From Ceratodon purpureus (Eukaryota > Streptophyta > Bryopsida > Pseudoditrichales > Ditrichaceae): 64,000 bases of DNA. Below are positions 1 through 10,675 of the stretch, one piece after another (position 1 is the stretch's first letter; every line of letters starts with the position of its first letter). A program made the translations under genes and the position numbers. The notes beneath the pieces were generated by a model. That model saw only the letters and a program-made list of their open reading frames with translations. It was not told where the DNA came from and searched no databases. The DNA is taken from positions 94,284,238 to 94,348,237 of the forward strand of contig CM026426.1 of assembly GCA_014871385.1 (NCBI GenBank). The letters run 5' to 3'.

Positions 1-978
1 CCTACATGGTTTCCTTGCCTTCTGCATCGCTGGAAGATTCAACTATGTTCCCTAAATCTAGATTAGAAATCATAGGGACCTTTGTTTCAATAGCGGATGG
101 AAACATTGTTGCCAAAATACTATCAGGTGCAATAGGCTTCACATCCCGAGCTTTGTATAATACATTAGATGAAAACTTAGGTCACAAAAAGGCCTTACAA
201 AATGGCACATGAGAGAAAAAAACAGGGTGTTTGACCACTTTTGACGATGCACTGAAGGTGCCACCGTGGTGCCAGCAACGCCGGAGCGGGGGGTCGAACC
301 AATAACCTTTGGCTCCAACGTGTGTCGGGCGTTACTACAGTGGCACGCTGACAGCAACCTAGCCGACTTGGGACCAGATCCCGAGCCGTCCACCTCGTGT
401 TAGCAAACTTTCTGCCAACGCATTGAACAAGGAAATTATGAGTCAGCCCACCTACCTCTTCCACCAACGACGAGTGCTCTCCATCTCTGCCGAAGTTGTT
501 GCCAGCGGTTAGGGAAATTGGGTGCACCCAGCAGGGGTTAGTGAACTATACATTGTGCTTGCAACATCATGTTTGGTTTAGTATATGTTTTAGCCTCCCA
601 AGACCGGTATGTAACCTTCTCCCTTGACGAATGCAAGTCTACTTCTAGAACATCTTCCTGCCAGCAAAGTTTAGGGTTCAGGGCAAAGGCGACTTTCACA
701 AAATAGTACAAAAAGGTGGCAACCACATGTACAAAATGCAAACACAATAGGATGAAGTTCATCATAAGTGTCCAAAAAAAGGAAGTTTGGTTTCCAGAAA
801 CTCTGACCCCTCACTATCGGAACTACTTATACACTACTGCCAGCAACTACTCGCTCCTACCGCACTTGAGAACATGGAGTTGGAAATCAAGGCAACACAT
901 GAAAATAAAATGTGGAACAATGTCAATGCCGCTAATACTAATCTGCTATGGCACTATCCACAAAAAAACCACAGAAAT

Positions 979-2890
979 CTATGGCACTGCTGAGGTCTCG
1001 ATGGCATCAACAAGCTTGTCAAAGGCAGCTCCATCTGGGCATGAAGATATCCCCCCAGACTCTATGGCACTACCGCTGCGTTCACCTCCATGTGAGTGAG
1101 TCTCCTCGGCGTTCACACGTGGAGGGGCTTGTGTCACCTGAAGGAAGCTCAGGTCGTCTGACCTCAAGGTGTTGTCAGCACCATCAACCTCCACTATAGC
1201 TGTTGGCAGCATCTCCGCGGATACCATGGACAGAGTGGACGTCTTGGTGGTGACAAACGGATGTGAAGCCCGCTTAGTCGCTTCAACACAGGTCTTCTTC
1301 CTGACTTGGTCTTCGTCCTCCGAAGGAAGAGAAGTATGCTCAGCCGCCTTCTTGCTGCCAGCAAAGGAGCTTTGGAAGTCTAGTACACCCACCTCGGACC
1401 GGAGAATCTCTTGAAGGTGGTGGAGCTCCGCTTGAGCAGACTCATGCAGTGGAAATCCCCATTGGCCAAGCCACCGCCCACTCAAGGAGCGGCACCAACG
1501 GCTACACTTGGCGTCAAGGGAGAAGACAACCTCAAACATCAATGTGGGTGTGCTAAGCAGCCGCATGTCAAGGATACACAAGCCGTGTCAACAAAGTACC
1601 GGTCACAGAAAGGGCGAGGGTCAGACACCTGGATGGAAAGGGCTCGAAACTTGGATGGCCACTCGGAGGTGTAAGAGCACACTCTTTGGCCGTAGGAATG
1701 TTGTTGCCAACTCAAGGGACATGACCTCCACACTAAGAACCCCGACCTCAGCCTTGGACTTCTCTATATCCCCCACCAATGCTGCCAGCTGCTTCTCCTT
1801 GGTGTCGATGCAATGCTGGGCTTCTTGGGCAGCCTTGCTCGCATTGGCCATCTCATCACTACCAAGACGGGCCAAAGCATCAAACTGCTTCTTCACTTCT
1901 GCGTTGCTAGCGGCCCCGGCTTTTTTGCTCGCAGCACGGTAGGCGGCCAAATTGTCATAGAACCGATTCTTCTCATCCTCCTTCTCCTCAAGAAAGCACG
2001 ATAGTTTCGCAAATCTCCAACAATCACCTCCCTTTGAGCCTCCTTCTCTGCAAGGTGGGCCTGAGCTCTTGCTTTCTTGGTCCTAGCCTAGTCCAACTTC
2101 GTCTTCGGATCCGAGGTCGGTCTTCATCTTTGCTGCCAGCAGAGGAAGACTTGGGAACCGGTTCCTCTTCACTTACCAAAGTCTTTCCCTTCGCCTTCAG
2201 CCCGCTTCAAGTGCGACCCTGCGATCCCTCTACTCTAGGCCCTCCCTTGCTGCTGCTCTCAGTAACAAGGATGCCGTGGCTAGGTTGAGTGCCAAGTCCC
2301 TGAATGGCCAAGGATGTGTTGATAACAGAGGGCCGGTCATCAATGTGGCTAGCAAGCACGTCAATGATGGCCTCGATTTGCTCTCGGATTGCTGGGGGTG
2401 AGAGCTTCAGGGGGTTGCGGGCAGCGTGCTTATCACCTGCCTTTTGCAGGGACTCTGCCTTCTGTGCCCAATTGACCTCTTTGCCCAACTCGAAGCTCAG
2501 ATGACAAGCTCAAAGGAAGCAGGTACCACATGTGTTGTTGTCACGGTCACCTTTATACACCTTTGATCACATCTCTGTGTAAGCCTCGATGGCTTGCTGG
2601 TCACTGCAATCAGAAATGTAGTGGTGCCCAGATGAGCGCTCCGGCCACCGCTCTATAAACAAGGATTTCTTGCATACCTTGTCATTGCAGAGCTTGGAGA
2701 AGGGAATCCCACTGTTGCAGAGGCCAAGTGTACGCTGGAAGAACTGGCTGTGGTAGTTTTCCATCTTCCTTCCAAGAAGAAAGGGAGCTATCACCACGAG
2801 CTTGGACGCCATATCCTCCGGTAGCAACTTCAGTTTGAATGGGAGGTCCCATGTCATATCAACCGGCTCCTCCTTGGTGCCAACAACCAT
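979..2890 (-). pseudogene. Decayed coiled-coil gene of unknown family, minus strand
   Basis: Four protein-like stretches run in order on the minus strand: 2890-2567 (true ATG; contains LLPEDMASKLVVIAP and a cysteine-containing stretch), 2488-2207, 1950-1621 (heptad-rich, Ala/Lys/Glu, likely coiled coil) and 1581-979 (Ser/Glu-rich). They lie in different frames or are separated by stops, for example a TGA directly after the first stretch, so this is either a multi-exon gene whose introns I cannot place or, more likely, a decayed gene. The composition (globular N-terminus, then coiled coil, then a low-complexity acidic tail) is that of a nuclear or transposon-carried accessory protein. I recognise no catalytic motif and assign no function. 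Confidence 0.4.
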
Positions 2891-3419
2891 GGTTGCGACA
2901 CAACCACTATTTGTTAGTGCTGACAGTAGGTGAATTAAAATTGAAGCACTCTAAGTCCTATAAACAATGAAGTAGGAAAGAGGGTATATGCAATGTTTAC
3001 CTTCCTTGTTCATAGCAAGCGCTGCTGCAACACGTGAAGAAAAGCGTCTTGCATACAATTCATCACACATTCAAAGAAAAAATCTTCACACAACCATTTA
3101 CAAGGAATGACACTCTGACTACTTCTTGAATTTTAAACTGAGCTACATCGTGGCAGCTCACTTTAGTGTAGTACGGTTTTAGTGAACCAGCTTACCTCTT
3201 CACTTAAGCCCTCCTTGTGCTCTCCACGTACCGTCGCGCTCCTTCCGTTGCCGCTGCTTCTGTTGCACAACTATCGCGCCGCACAGCACCTCTTCCGCAA
3301 TCTCCCACCGCAGCGTACCTCTACCAGAGCGTGCCCTCCACAGTGTCCCCTCCACAGCATGCCCTCCTAATCGAGTCCTCGGCGAGCTGCCGACCGAGCT
3401 GCCTCTGACGACCTCCAAT

Positions 3420-3600
3420 TTTTCTCGCGGCGGGACCTTCGATCTCCCACCCTCCGTCCCTGCGCGACCTCCAATCTCCCACCCGGCACAACCTCCAATC
3501 TCCCACCCGACACAACCTCCAATCTTCCGCCCTCCGTCCCTCCCTCAATCTCTCGCGCTTCGTCCCTCCTTGAATCTCCCAATGCTCCTCCACCTCCTAC
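3420..3600. repeat. Pyrimidine-rich minisatellite
   Basis: A degenerate unit of about 24 bp, carrying CTCCAATCTCCCACC and CCTCCGTCCCT variants, repeats several times up to the left end of the 11-kb transposon. The minus-strand reading frames across it, such as repeats of CRVGDWRL, are a by-product of the repeat and are not genes. Confidence 0.75.
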
Positions 3601-3601
3601 A

Positions 3602-3631
3602 GGGTGAGAGTACGTTAGACCCATGTCACTT
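3602..3631 (+). repeat. Left terminal inverted repeat of the 11-kb transposon
   Basis: This begins GGGTGAGAGTAC, followed by GTTAGACCCATGT. It pairs with the right end at 14819-14848. The flanking TACA lies at 3598-3601. Confidence 0.85.
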
Positions 3632-3639
3632 TTGGCAAA

Positions 3640-4190
3640 AACCTACTGTATCGGTTGTACTCAGAAGTACTATATTGTACTATGAGTACTAAGTCCCGGT
3701 CACCGTTGGCCGTCGGATGAAGGGGTAGTCAGGGAGTCACGAGGATCGTCAGATCTGGCTCGGCCAATGGGAAGACGTCTGCGTCACGTGGACAGGGAGG
3801 CTGCGAGCATCGTCTGCAAGAATCTTGGGATAAAGAGGACGGTGACAAGCTGGCTGGTTTGAGTTAGGCTGCAGCATCCAATGTGAACAACATTGTGATG
3901 TGGATCTTACTTGCGGTCACAGATTCGAGATGTATAACTTGGTATCTTCAATTTTTTATGTGCCTAGAGCTATGGTTAAGTAGAATTTATGCTTATTTTG
4001 GATGAATATTAGATGAAATCAAGTACATGGTGTGCATATTGTGATGAAAATTTGTATTTAATTTGAATTTTAGTGTCCTTATTCAACTTGTAAATATAGG
4101 GTGTAGGGTGATTCAGTTACTTGTTGAATGATTTTCCATAGAATACATTTGTGATACCCTACACAGTATTGGAGACATGAAAGCTAGGTA
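3640..4190. other. Non-coding left arm of the transposon
   Basis: No gene is seen. Within the first 90 bp of the element there are five GTAC sites, mostly as AGTACT or TGTACT. A GC-richer stretch around 3690-3790 carries a GGTCACCG motif that recurs, in both orientations, at 5490-5560 just upstream of the SET gene. After 3900 the sequence becomes AT-rich. Confidence 0.6.
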
Positions 4191-5390
4191 TATAGGACAT
4201 CTTAACCCTTCGCTAAATCTATAATTTACTAATAATGTTAGTTATCCACTTCATTGGTTTATTTTTTAATTTATTTTTTATTTCTTCTTATTTTCTTTTA
4301 AATTATAATCTATGAATTCAATTTCCATTATTTGCTTCTTCATCCATTCATCAATTAATTTTTTTGTCCTTCCCTTTTTATTTATTTATTTAATTTTCCT
4401 TTATTCTTCAATCCTCCTCTAGACATCGCATCCCATCTTCATAAAAAAATCAATTACCCACATTGTGAGTTCTCCACTTCAATTCCAATTGTTTTATAAT
4501 TTTAAATTTTCCTTTGATGATTGGTTTGTTTTTAAAGTTCTTATCTATTGATTTTTTTTTAGTTTATTTCTTCTTCAATCTTCATCCATTCATTCTTTTT
4601 TTTATTGGGTCCTATTTTTATTTATTTAATTAATTGTCTTTTATTGTTCAACCCGTTTGTAGACATCATTTACCATATTCCTAAATATATCATCTACTCA
4701 CCTTGTGAGTATTCCACATCCTATCGTTCTTAATTTAATTTTATTCTTTTGTAGTTTGTTTTTCTAATTATAATCTATGGATTCAATTTTGACTTTATTC
4801 TTCTTCATCCATTCATTCATTATTTTTAAATAAGTCTTATCTTTATTGGTTTTTTAATTTAATTTCATTGTTCAACCCTTTTGTAGACATCCTTCACCAT
4901 CTTCTCAAACCTATCATCTACTCACCTTGTGAGTTCTCTACTTCTATTGCATTCTTCTTTTATTATTATTATTGTTTTTTTTTTTTTTTTTTTTTTTTCA
5001 TTCAAATCAATTGACTAAAGTTTTGATTTCTTTTTTCTTCATCAATTCATTTGTACTTTTTGCTTATTTTTTATTTCTACTATTTTTTTTTTCTACTTTA
5101 TCATATTCCTAAATCTATCATTTCCCCACTTTGATCATCATCCACTTCATTTGCATTTATTTTATGTTTTTTTTATTTTTTTATTTTTATTTTTTATTTT
5201 TTTGTTTTAAATCAATTGATTAAATTTTCTATTTCTTTGTTCTTCATGAATTCATTCATATTCTTTTTTCCCTTTCTATTATATCCATTTTTTTTAATTT
5301 TTTTTTATTTTTTAACTTCCTAAATCTATCATTTGCCCACCTTCTGAGCTGTCCATGTGAATTTCATCTCCTTAATTTTTTTTTAAAAAA
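4190..5390. repeat. T-rich degenerate tandem repeat, ~215-bp period
   Basis: A block reading roughly CTAAATCTATCAT, a variable few bases, CACCTTGTGAG, then TCCACTTC recurs near 4219, 4440, 4679, 4900, 5107 and 5324, a spacing of 208-240 bp. The blocks are separated by poly-T-rich spacers and stretches reading TTCTTCATCCATTCATT. About six units are visible, increasingly diverged toward the right. It lies inside the transposon, between its left end and the promoter region of the SET gene. Confidence 0.75.
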
Positions 5391-5689
5391 TAGCCCGGCA
5401 TGTAGATTTCCTCTATCCTAGCTGGTTGCCTTAGTGACTTATTAATTGCAGTTGGTGAGTTAGGTGTCTTTTCTACTGGCAACCGCTGGTCACCGGTTGC
5501 GTCATCCGCGCCCTCAGCAGGAAACCGGTGACCTCAGGTAATCATACGGACTGACCGGTGACCGACGGTCGTCGTCTCGCACCTCACTTTGGCGGGGAGG
5601 TTAGCGAATCAATGTTTTGAATGAGCTGTTGGTGCTGAGCGTGGCTCCGCTCGTTGTGGACGTTGAGGGAGGGCTTGGCCGCGGCAGGG

Positions 5690-5778
5690 TTTGGGGTGTG
5701 AGGGAGTTGGGTTAGGGTTAGATTCCTCATTGAGGGGTATGCCGTAGACAGATATTGTTGTGAGGGTTTAGGGTCGCG
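5690..5778 (+). promoter_or_regulatory. Telobox-like 5' region of the SET gene
   Basis: The 90 bp before the ATG contain GTTAGGGTTAG, GGGTTTGGGG and AGGGTTTAGGGTC, the last ending three bases before the start codon. These resemble the plant telobox (AAACCCTA), a promoter element that in land plants binds telomere-repeat-binding factors and is common in constitutively or S-phase expressed genes. No TATA box is obvious. The role here is inferred from the motif alone. Confidence 0.45.
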
Positions 5779-8700
5779 ATGGAGGAGAGCTTGACGGCGC
5801 GGACACCGTCTGCTGGTACTGGGCGGGGTAGGCCGGTGCAGTCGAAGTCAGGCGTATCGAGCAGGAGGGAGGAGTCGGCGACGGAGGCCTGCAGCGACGA
5901 GGAAGGGGGCAACGCCGATGCGGTTCGCAATGAGGAGGCGGGTCAGGCATCTCAGCGGAAGAAGATCGGGAGATCCGTGAAGAAGATTGAGTCGGTGGAG
6001 GATGTTGAAGCAGAAATCCGACGTCTGAAGGCGCCCCCTCGCGTACTCACTAGGGAGGATTTCCACAGGGAGTATAACCTCCCCCTCGAAGGTGACAACC
6101 CACATCGGTTCCGGAAGAACACGGTGCGCGCCGAGGCTGTGAAGAAGCTGTTTGGAGCCCGCTACGGAGATTCAGGCCGCGCCGGCTTCTGCTGGCTCAA
6201 CTGCAAGGTACCTGAGGTCGTGGCGCGGGTGAAGTTCCTCCACCCTATCCTGTACCAGCATGGACCAGGGGAAATTCCGAACAATGTGAAGGTTAAGTTT
6301 GCGGAGGGGGTGACCTTTGAATACGAAGAAGGGGCCGGGTTCGTGGACTGGTGTGCCTTCGGTGCAGAGACAAACGAACGCCAACGCTCAAGGTACAAGC
6401 AGGATCTTGCGAAACTCCTGGCGTTGAGGAAGACGTTTGAAGGGAAGGGTCCCGTGGATGTTCGAGGGAAGGAATGGAGGAGTATCAAGGTTGAGCCTGG
6501 AACGGAGGGGGAGCGTGGGGGCGGGACATTTGACAGGAAGGAGAAGCCGCAGCCTCTGAAGAAGGAGGGAGTGGATGCGGGTTTAGGGTCCTGCCTTGGC
6601 GAGACAGGTGATTGCGATGGTAATTTTGAGAGTGGGATGGGTTCTGGGGTGTGTGTGCAGGGAAGTGTGCAAGATCGTAGTGAGGGGTTAGTAGGCTGGA
6701 GAAAGGGTTTGGTGCATGAGCGGCTCAAGGAGTTAGAGGGGTTGATGGGGGTTTTGCACCTGGAATTGAAGGCATTTGCCGTGAAGAAGGTCCAGTGTTT
6801 GGAGAGGACGGAGGCTGCGAGGTCGAAGTGCAAACAAAGAACTTGTTTGGTCGACAGTTGCAAGCATCAGATTCAGCAGAAGTTAGTCCGCATCGACGTG
6901 CTTGAGGCGGAGGGTCAGAGCTCTGTCCGGGAGAAAATTAAGATGGAAGGGATTCAGGAGCAGCTTGAGGAGGAAGAGGCTCAGATGCGGTTGGACCTAG
7001 CTGAGCAAAAAGCAGCCGAGTTGGAGCTGGAGGAGGTGGCAGCAATGGTTGAGGGGAGACAAAAGCTGTTTGATGCACTATCAGCGGAGAACTTCCAGCT
7101 AAAGCGAGGGAAGAGCAACGCCTCCATCTGGCCACGTCCTATGGTGTACAACCAGGGCTTTGATTTGCCCGTCGTTGGGAGTCCGGAGAATTCTGCTTCA
7201 ATTGCAATTACAGCCTGCTGCTTGTGTCTTTTTCCATTCCCCTGTAACGATGTTGTTCTATCTAGTTGTAGTCATCTTTATCACCCTTTCTGTGCGTCCG
7301 TGGTGTTTGTCAATGCCGGTCCGTGCTTGGCGAAGGGCTGTGGATCAATTCCCCATCCCGACTGGTACAACAGCTTTGGGTGGGGACATCCATCTACAGA
7401 AATGCGTGATCGGGGGAGAAGGATGGGCGTGTTGGAGGACAGGAGCAGAGTTCTCCAAGCAAGGGCAGAATGTGCGAAGGAGATGCTGCCATCAAATGGT
7501 ATGTTCTCTGTCTATTATGTATGGTTTCAGTTTTGCAGGGTACAAACGGGTCAGTGTGTGTGATAAGGCTGTATATTGAATAGTTCAATTACTATGTTGT
7601 CGAATTTGCAAACTTGTAGAGTACTTACCAGAGTCTATAAGTACTTACGTCTAGAATGAAACCTTCAAGTGGTAGCAATTTTTTGTGACTGTACTTTTCT
7701 TCGATACAGTCTATTTGTGCGTGCACTTCTTTCTAGTAGGTATGGTATATTGAGTACACTCTGGTCAATGAGAATACAGTGTCTACAGCTGCTGAATTGC
7801 TATTGTACTAAAAAAATGTACATACTTTAATCGGCTTTGTTGTTATAGTACTAAATGTATAGTTCCATTGTGAAGGCGTCGATGAAGCGACGGTGCTCTT
7901 GTACTAATTTCGTAGCCTAAGTACAGAACTCTCGTACTCACTGTACACTTGTGCATGTTAAGTACGTAATGTATAACAATGAGCCTACTGTTTGTATCCT
8001 TGCTCGCAGACAGTGTACATACTATACATTACTGTCCAGTTGAAGGTACTATGATGTCCTTCTTTGGAGTCGTCTAAGCATAGTTAGTACTTTTTGAGTA
8101 AACTTAACTGTATCTTTGGTGCATGCTTGCCACAGAGTCTTCAGGCTTCTCCTTCCATGCGCCTGCTGAGTCGTTACCAATTGTGCTGGAGGAGAGATCG
8201 AGTCAGATTTACGATCCTCAACCCGAAGTGCAAGGTCAGAGATTACTGCCGGTGACGCAGCAACATGCCCCTTCGAAGACGTTGTCGAAGCATAATGCGG
8301 CTGGAGCGAAGCGGAAGAGAGATGAAGTACCGCACTTTGAGTGCTTGGAGGGAGGAGGTGCTGCGAGATCACAACTTAGGGAGCCCGAGCTGGACTCTGA
8401 AGATGAGTCCTCAAGTGACGAAGAAGGAGACCAGAAGATGCCTAGGCTCCCCTCCAGCTCCGGGACAACCACGTCAACTCGCAACGGTGACAAGGATGCC
8501 CTCGGTGAATCTTCGGAGGGAACGTTGCCGATTCTTAAGTCCTACCATCCTGACTTCATTAGCCCCGTCATCGCAGAGGATCCTGATCTAGACCTAGCCG
8601 GGGGGGAGGCTAAGTGGGATTCTCCTATCAGACAGCCCCTCATTGAGGGCAAAGATGACCTTCTTGCTCCCGTGCAGGTGATGGACACGCACATGGAGGT

Positions 8701-10480
8701 GACATCTCCACCGGCAGAACCTGTTCCAGGATCCCAGTGTCTTCCCGGGAGGAAACACGACTTGAGCCCTCCTGAAATTAAAGACCCAGAACCCACAGGT
8801 GAGACTTCTTCACCATTTTTTTAATTGCTGACTCTTAATCGATTTAGTAGGTGTACTCTGTTTAGTTAGTTCCTTCTACTACTGATTTCGATTCTCATTG
8901 CAGGTGCTAGCCAGAGGGGAGTAGAGGGTCGTGGCAAGAAAGTCAAGCAACCCGGCCCCTGCTCTCAGCAGAATCCTCTCGACACTGAAGAGGTTGCGCT
9001 CGAAAATTTACACTCCGTGGACAAGAGTGTCACCCAGCTTTTTCACGAAGCTCTTGCTGGTGGGGGGGATGTAGAACTGAAACTCCACACTTCGACTGAA
9101 AGAATCACGAGGGCACGTGCGAAGGAGAATCCAGAAGCTGTAGATGGCGGTGATGAGGCAGCTCCCGGAAGCTCCAAACAGAAGAAATTGGAGAAGAAAC
9201 GTAAGGTAGGTGGGGCGGCGTCCAAGGGCCGGAAGTAACGGCAATGGAGATAGATATTCTCTGTCAATTTTGGTAGATTTTGTGGAGGGTTTAGGGCATG
9301 CATGAGACTCCTGCCCAGCACTGTATCGTAACCTCGTTTGCGGGGTTCACTTCAATGAATTAACATTGTCGTATAACATTTGTGGGAATGTGGGCTGTTG
9401 GGATGGGAAACCTACCAGGGCCAGTTCACTTATCTGATTGAAGATTTGTCTAGGGGACTAGAGAAGACCCCAATCCCTCTTGTCTTCTCTGAATTTGCTT
9501 TGCCTAAATTTCAGTACATCAACAAGAGTATTGTACACGACCAGGCTCATGTGAATCCTACGTTGTCCAGTCTAGGCAAGGGATCATATTGTTCATGCCC
9601 TTCAGGGGACTGCTTGACCGCCAAGTGTCAATGTACATGTGCAACAACCGCCAACGGTGGTAGATTTGCATACAGGGCAGGCGGTTTCCTCAAGGACTCT
9701 TTTCTCCAACGACGCATACATGAGGCATACGACTGTACTAGTACTCTGCAGTGCTACTGTACTAAGCTACGTCGTATTGAGAGTGTTGTCACATGTGGGG
9801 TTCACAAGTCGGCTGCCTTCATTTCTGAGTGCAATGCAAAGTGTGGGTGTTCAATGGATTGTGGGAACCGTGTTGTACAGCAAGGGATGAGATACGGAGT
9901 AGAGGTATTTCGTACAGCCCACATGGGATGGGGTATCCGGGCAAGAGTACCTATCCCTAGAGGGGCGTTTGTCTTTGAGATGACGGGAGAGATTTTGACA
10001 AATGGTGAGCAAATATTGAGGAACCGAGGAATGAAGGGAGGCTCGACTTATACCTTACAGATAGATGCCGACTGGGCTGCTGAACGAGTATTGGATGACA
10101 ACTCAGCCCTGTGCCTTGATGCAACCCGGTTTGGGAATGTGGCCCGATTCCTCAACCACCGGTGGGTCCCACTTTTATTTGGCCGTATTGTATAAGCCGG
10201 TTTATACTTAGGTTTCTATACTTATAATTTTTTTTTTTGGATCTACAGGTGCGAAGATTCGAACTTGGTAGATGTCCCAGTCCTGGTCGGGAGGTTAGAC
10301 CGTAGCTTTTACCAGCTGGCATTCTTCACAAAACGCAAGATTCAGCCATTGGAGGAACTAACGTGGGATTATGGAACTGACTTCAGTAGAGAAGACCCTG
10401 ATCTGCCGTACTTTGAATGCAAGTGTGAGAGTACAGTGTGCAGGGGAAAAGCAGAGTTATTCAGTACTTGTTCTACCTAG
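5779..10480 (+). CDS. Transposon-borne RING-H2-like/coiled-coil/SET (SUVR-type) histone methyltransferase, 5 exons
   Basis: My splice model is 5779-7498, 8136-8798, 8904-9205, 9419-10161 and 10249-10480. All introns are GT-AG, phases agree, and the total is 3,660 nt (1,219 aa plus stop). Residues 1-240 are a globular region I do not recognise. About 310-460 is coiled coil. Residues 480-521 form a RING-H2-like finger (CCLC, CSHLYHPFC, then C-x4-C, an unusual last pair). KKLEKKRK near 890 is a likely nuclear signal. From about 900 the protein follows plant SUVR1/2/4: pre-SET cysteines, a SET core with FLNHR joined across the last intron to CEDSN (the conserved NHxC), WDYG and a post-SET CKCESTVC. 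All zinc and catalytic motifs look intact. SUVR proteins methylate histone H3 lysine 9, so that is the expected activity. The weakest call is intron 3: without it there are two genes, a 905-aa one ending at 9238 and a SET gene with no upstream ATG. The phase-perfect join favours one gene. Two ORFs could also be a real alternative transcript. Confidence 0.8.
7560..8120. promoter_or_regulatory. GTAC-rich intron of the SET gene
   Basis: The 637-bp first intron (7499-8135) contains about 16 copies of the palindrome GTAC, often as AGTACT, TGTACA or TGTACT. About 2.5 are expected by chance in this length. The sites are scattered with no fixed period, so this is an enriched short motif and not a tandem repeat. 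The same motif crowds the other non-coding parts of this transposon. Confidence 0.7.
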
Positions 10481-10675
10481 GGTACACTAACCACATATTG
10501 TACATAGTGTACAAATGCAGTACATTTCTTAGAAGACAATTTGTACATATTTTGAATATTGTACACAATGGACACAATGGACATATTATATCATCGGCTG
10601 AACTGACGGCAATGGTATTCAGAGTTTGTATTAAGCTATAGGAAATACAGTTATGATGATTTGTTTCATTGTGTT
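10481..10675. promoter_or_regulatory. Convergent 3' spacer of the transposon with six GTAC sites
   Basis: The spacer separates the stop codons of the two convergent genes by 195 bp. Its first 90 bp contain six TGTACA/AGTACA-type sites, some in near-direct repeats (TTGTACATA, GTGTACAAA). The two transcripts may overlap or share termination signals here. No polyadenylation signal stands out. Confidence 0.55.

Noticed and set aside
280..345. tRNA-like B box (GGTTCGACCCC on the minus strand) with flanking GTGCCA/TGGCAC repeats
   Set aside because: I could not fold a full cloverleaf, and no A box sits at the right distance.
6162..6863. 233-aa minus-strand open frame
   Set aside because: It is a shadow of exon 1 of the SET gene, which has the recognisable coiled-coil and RING parts downstream in frame.
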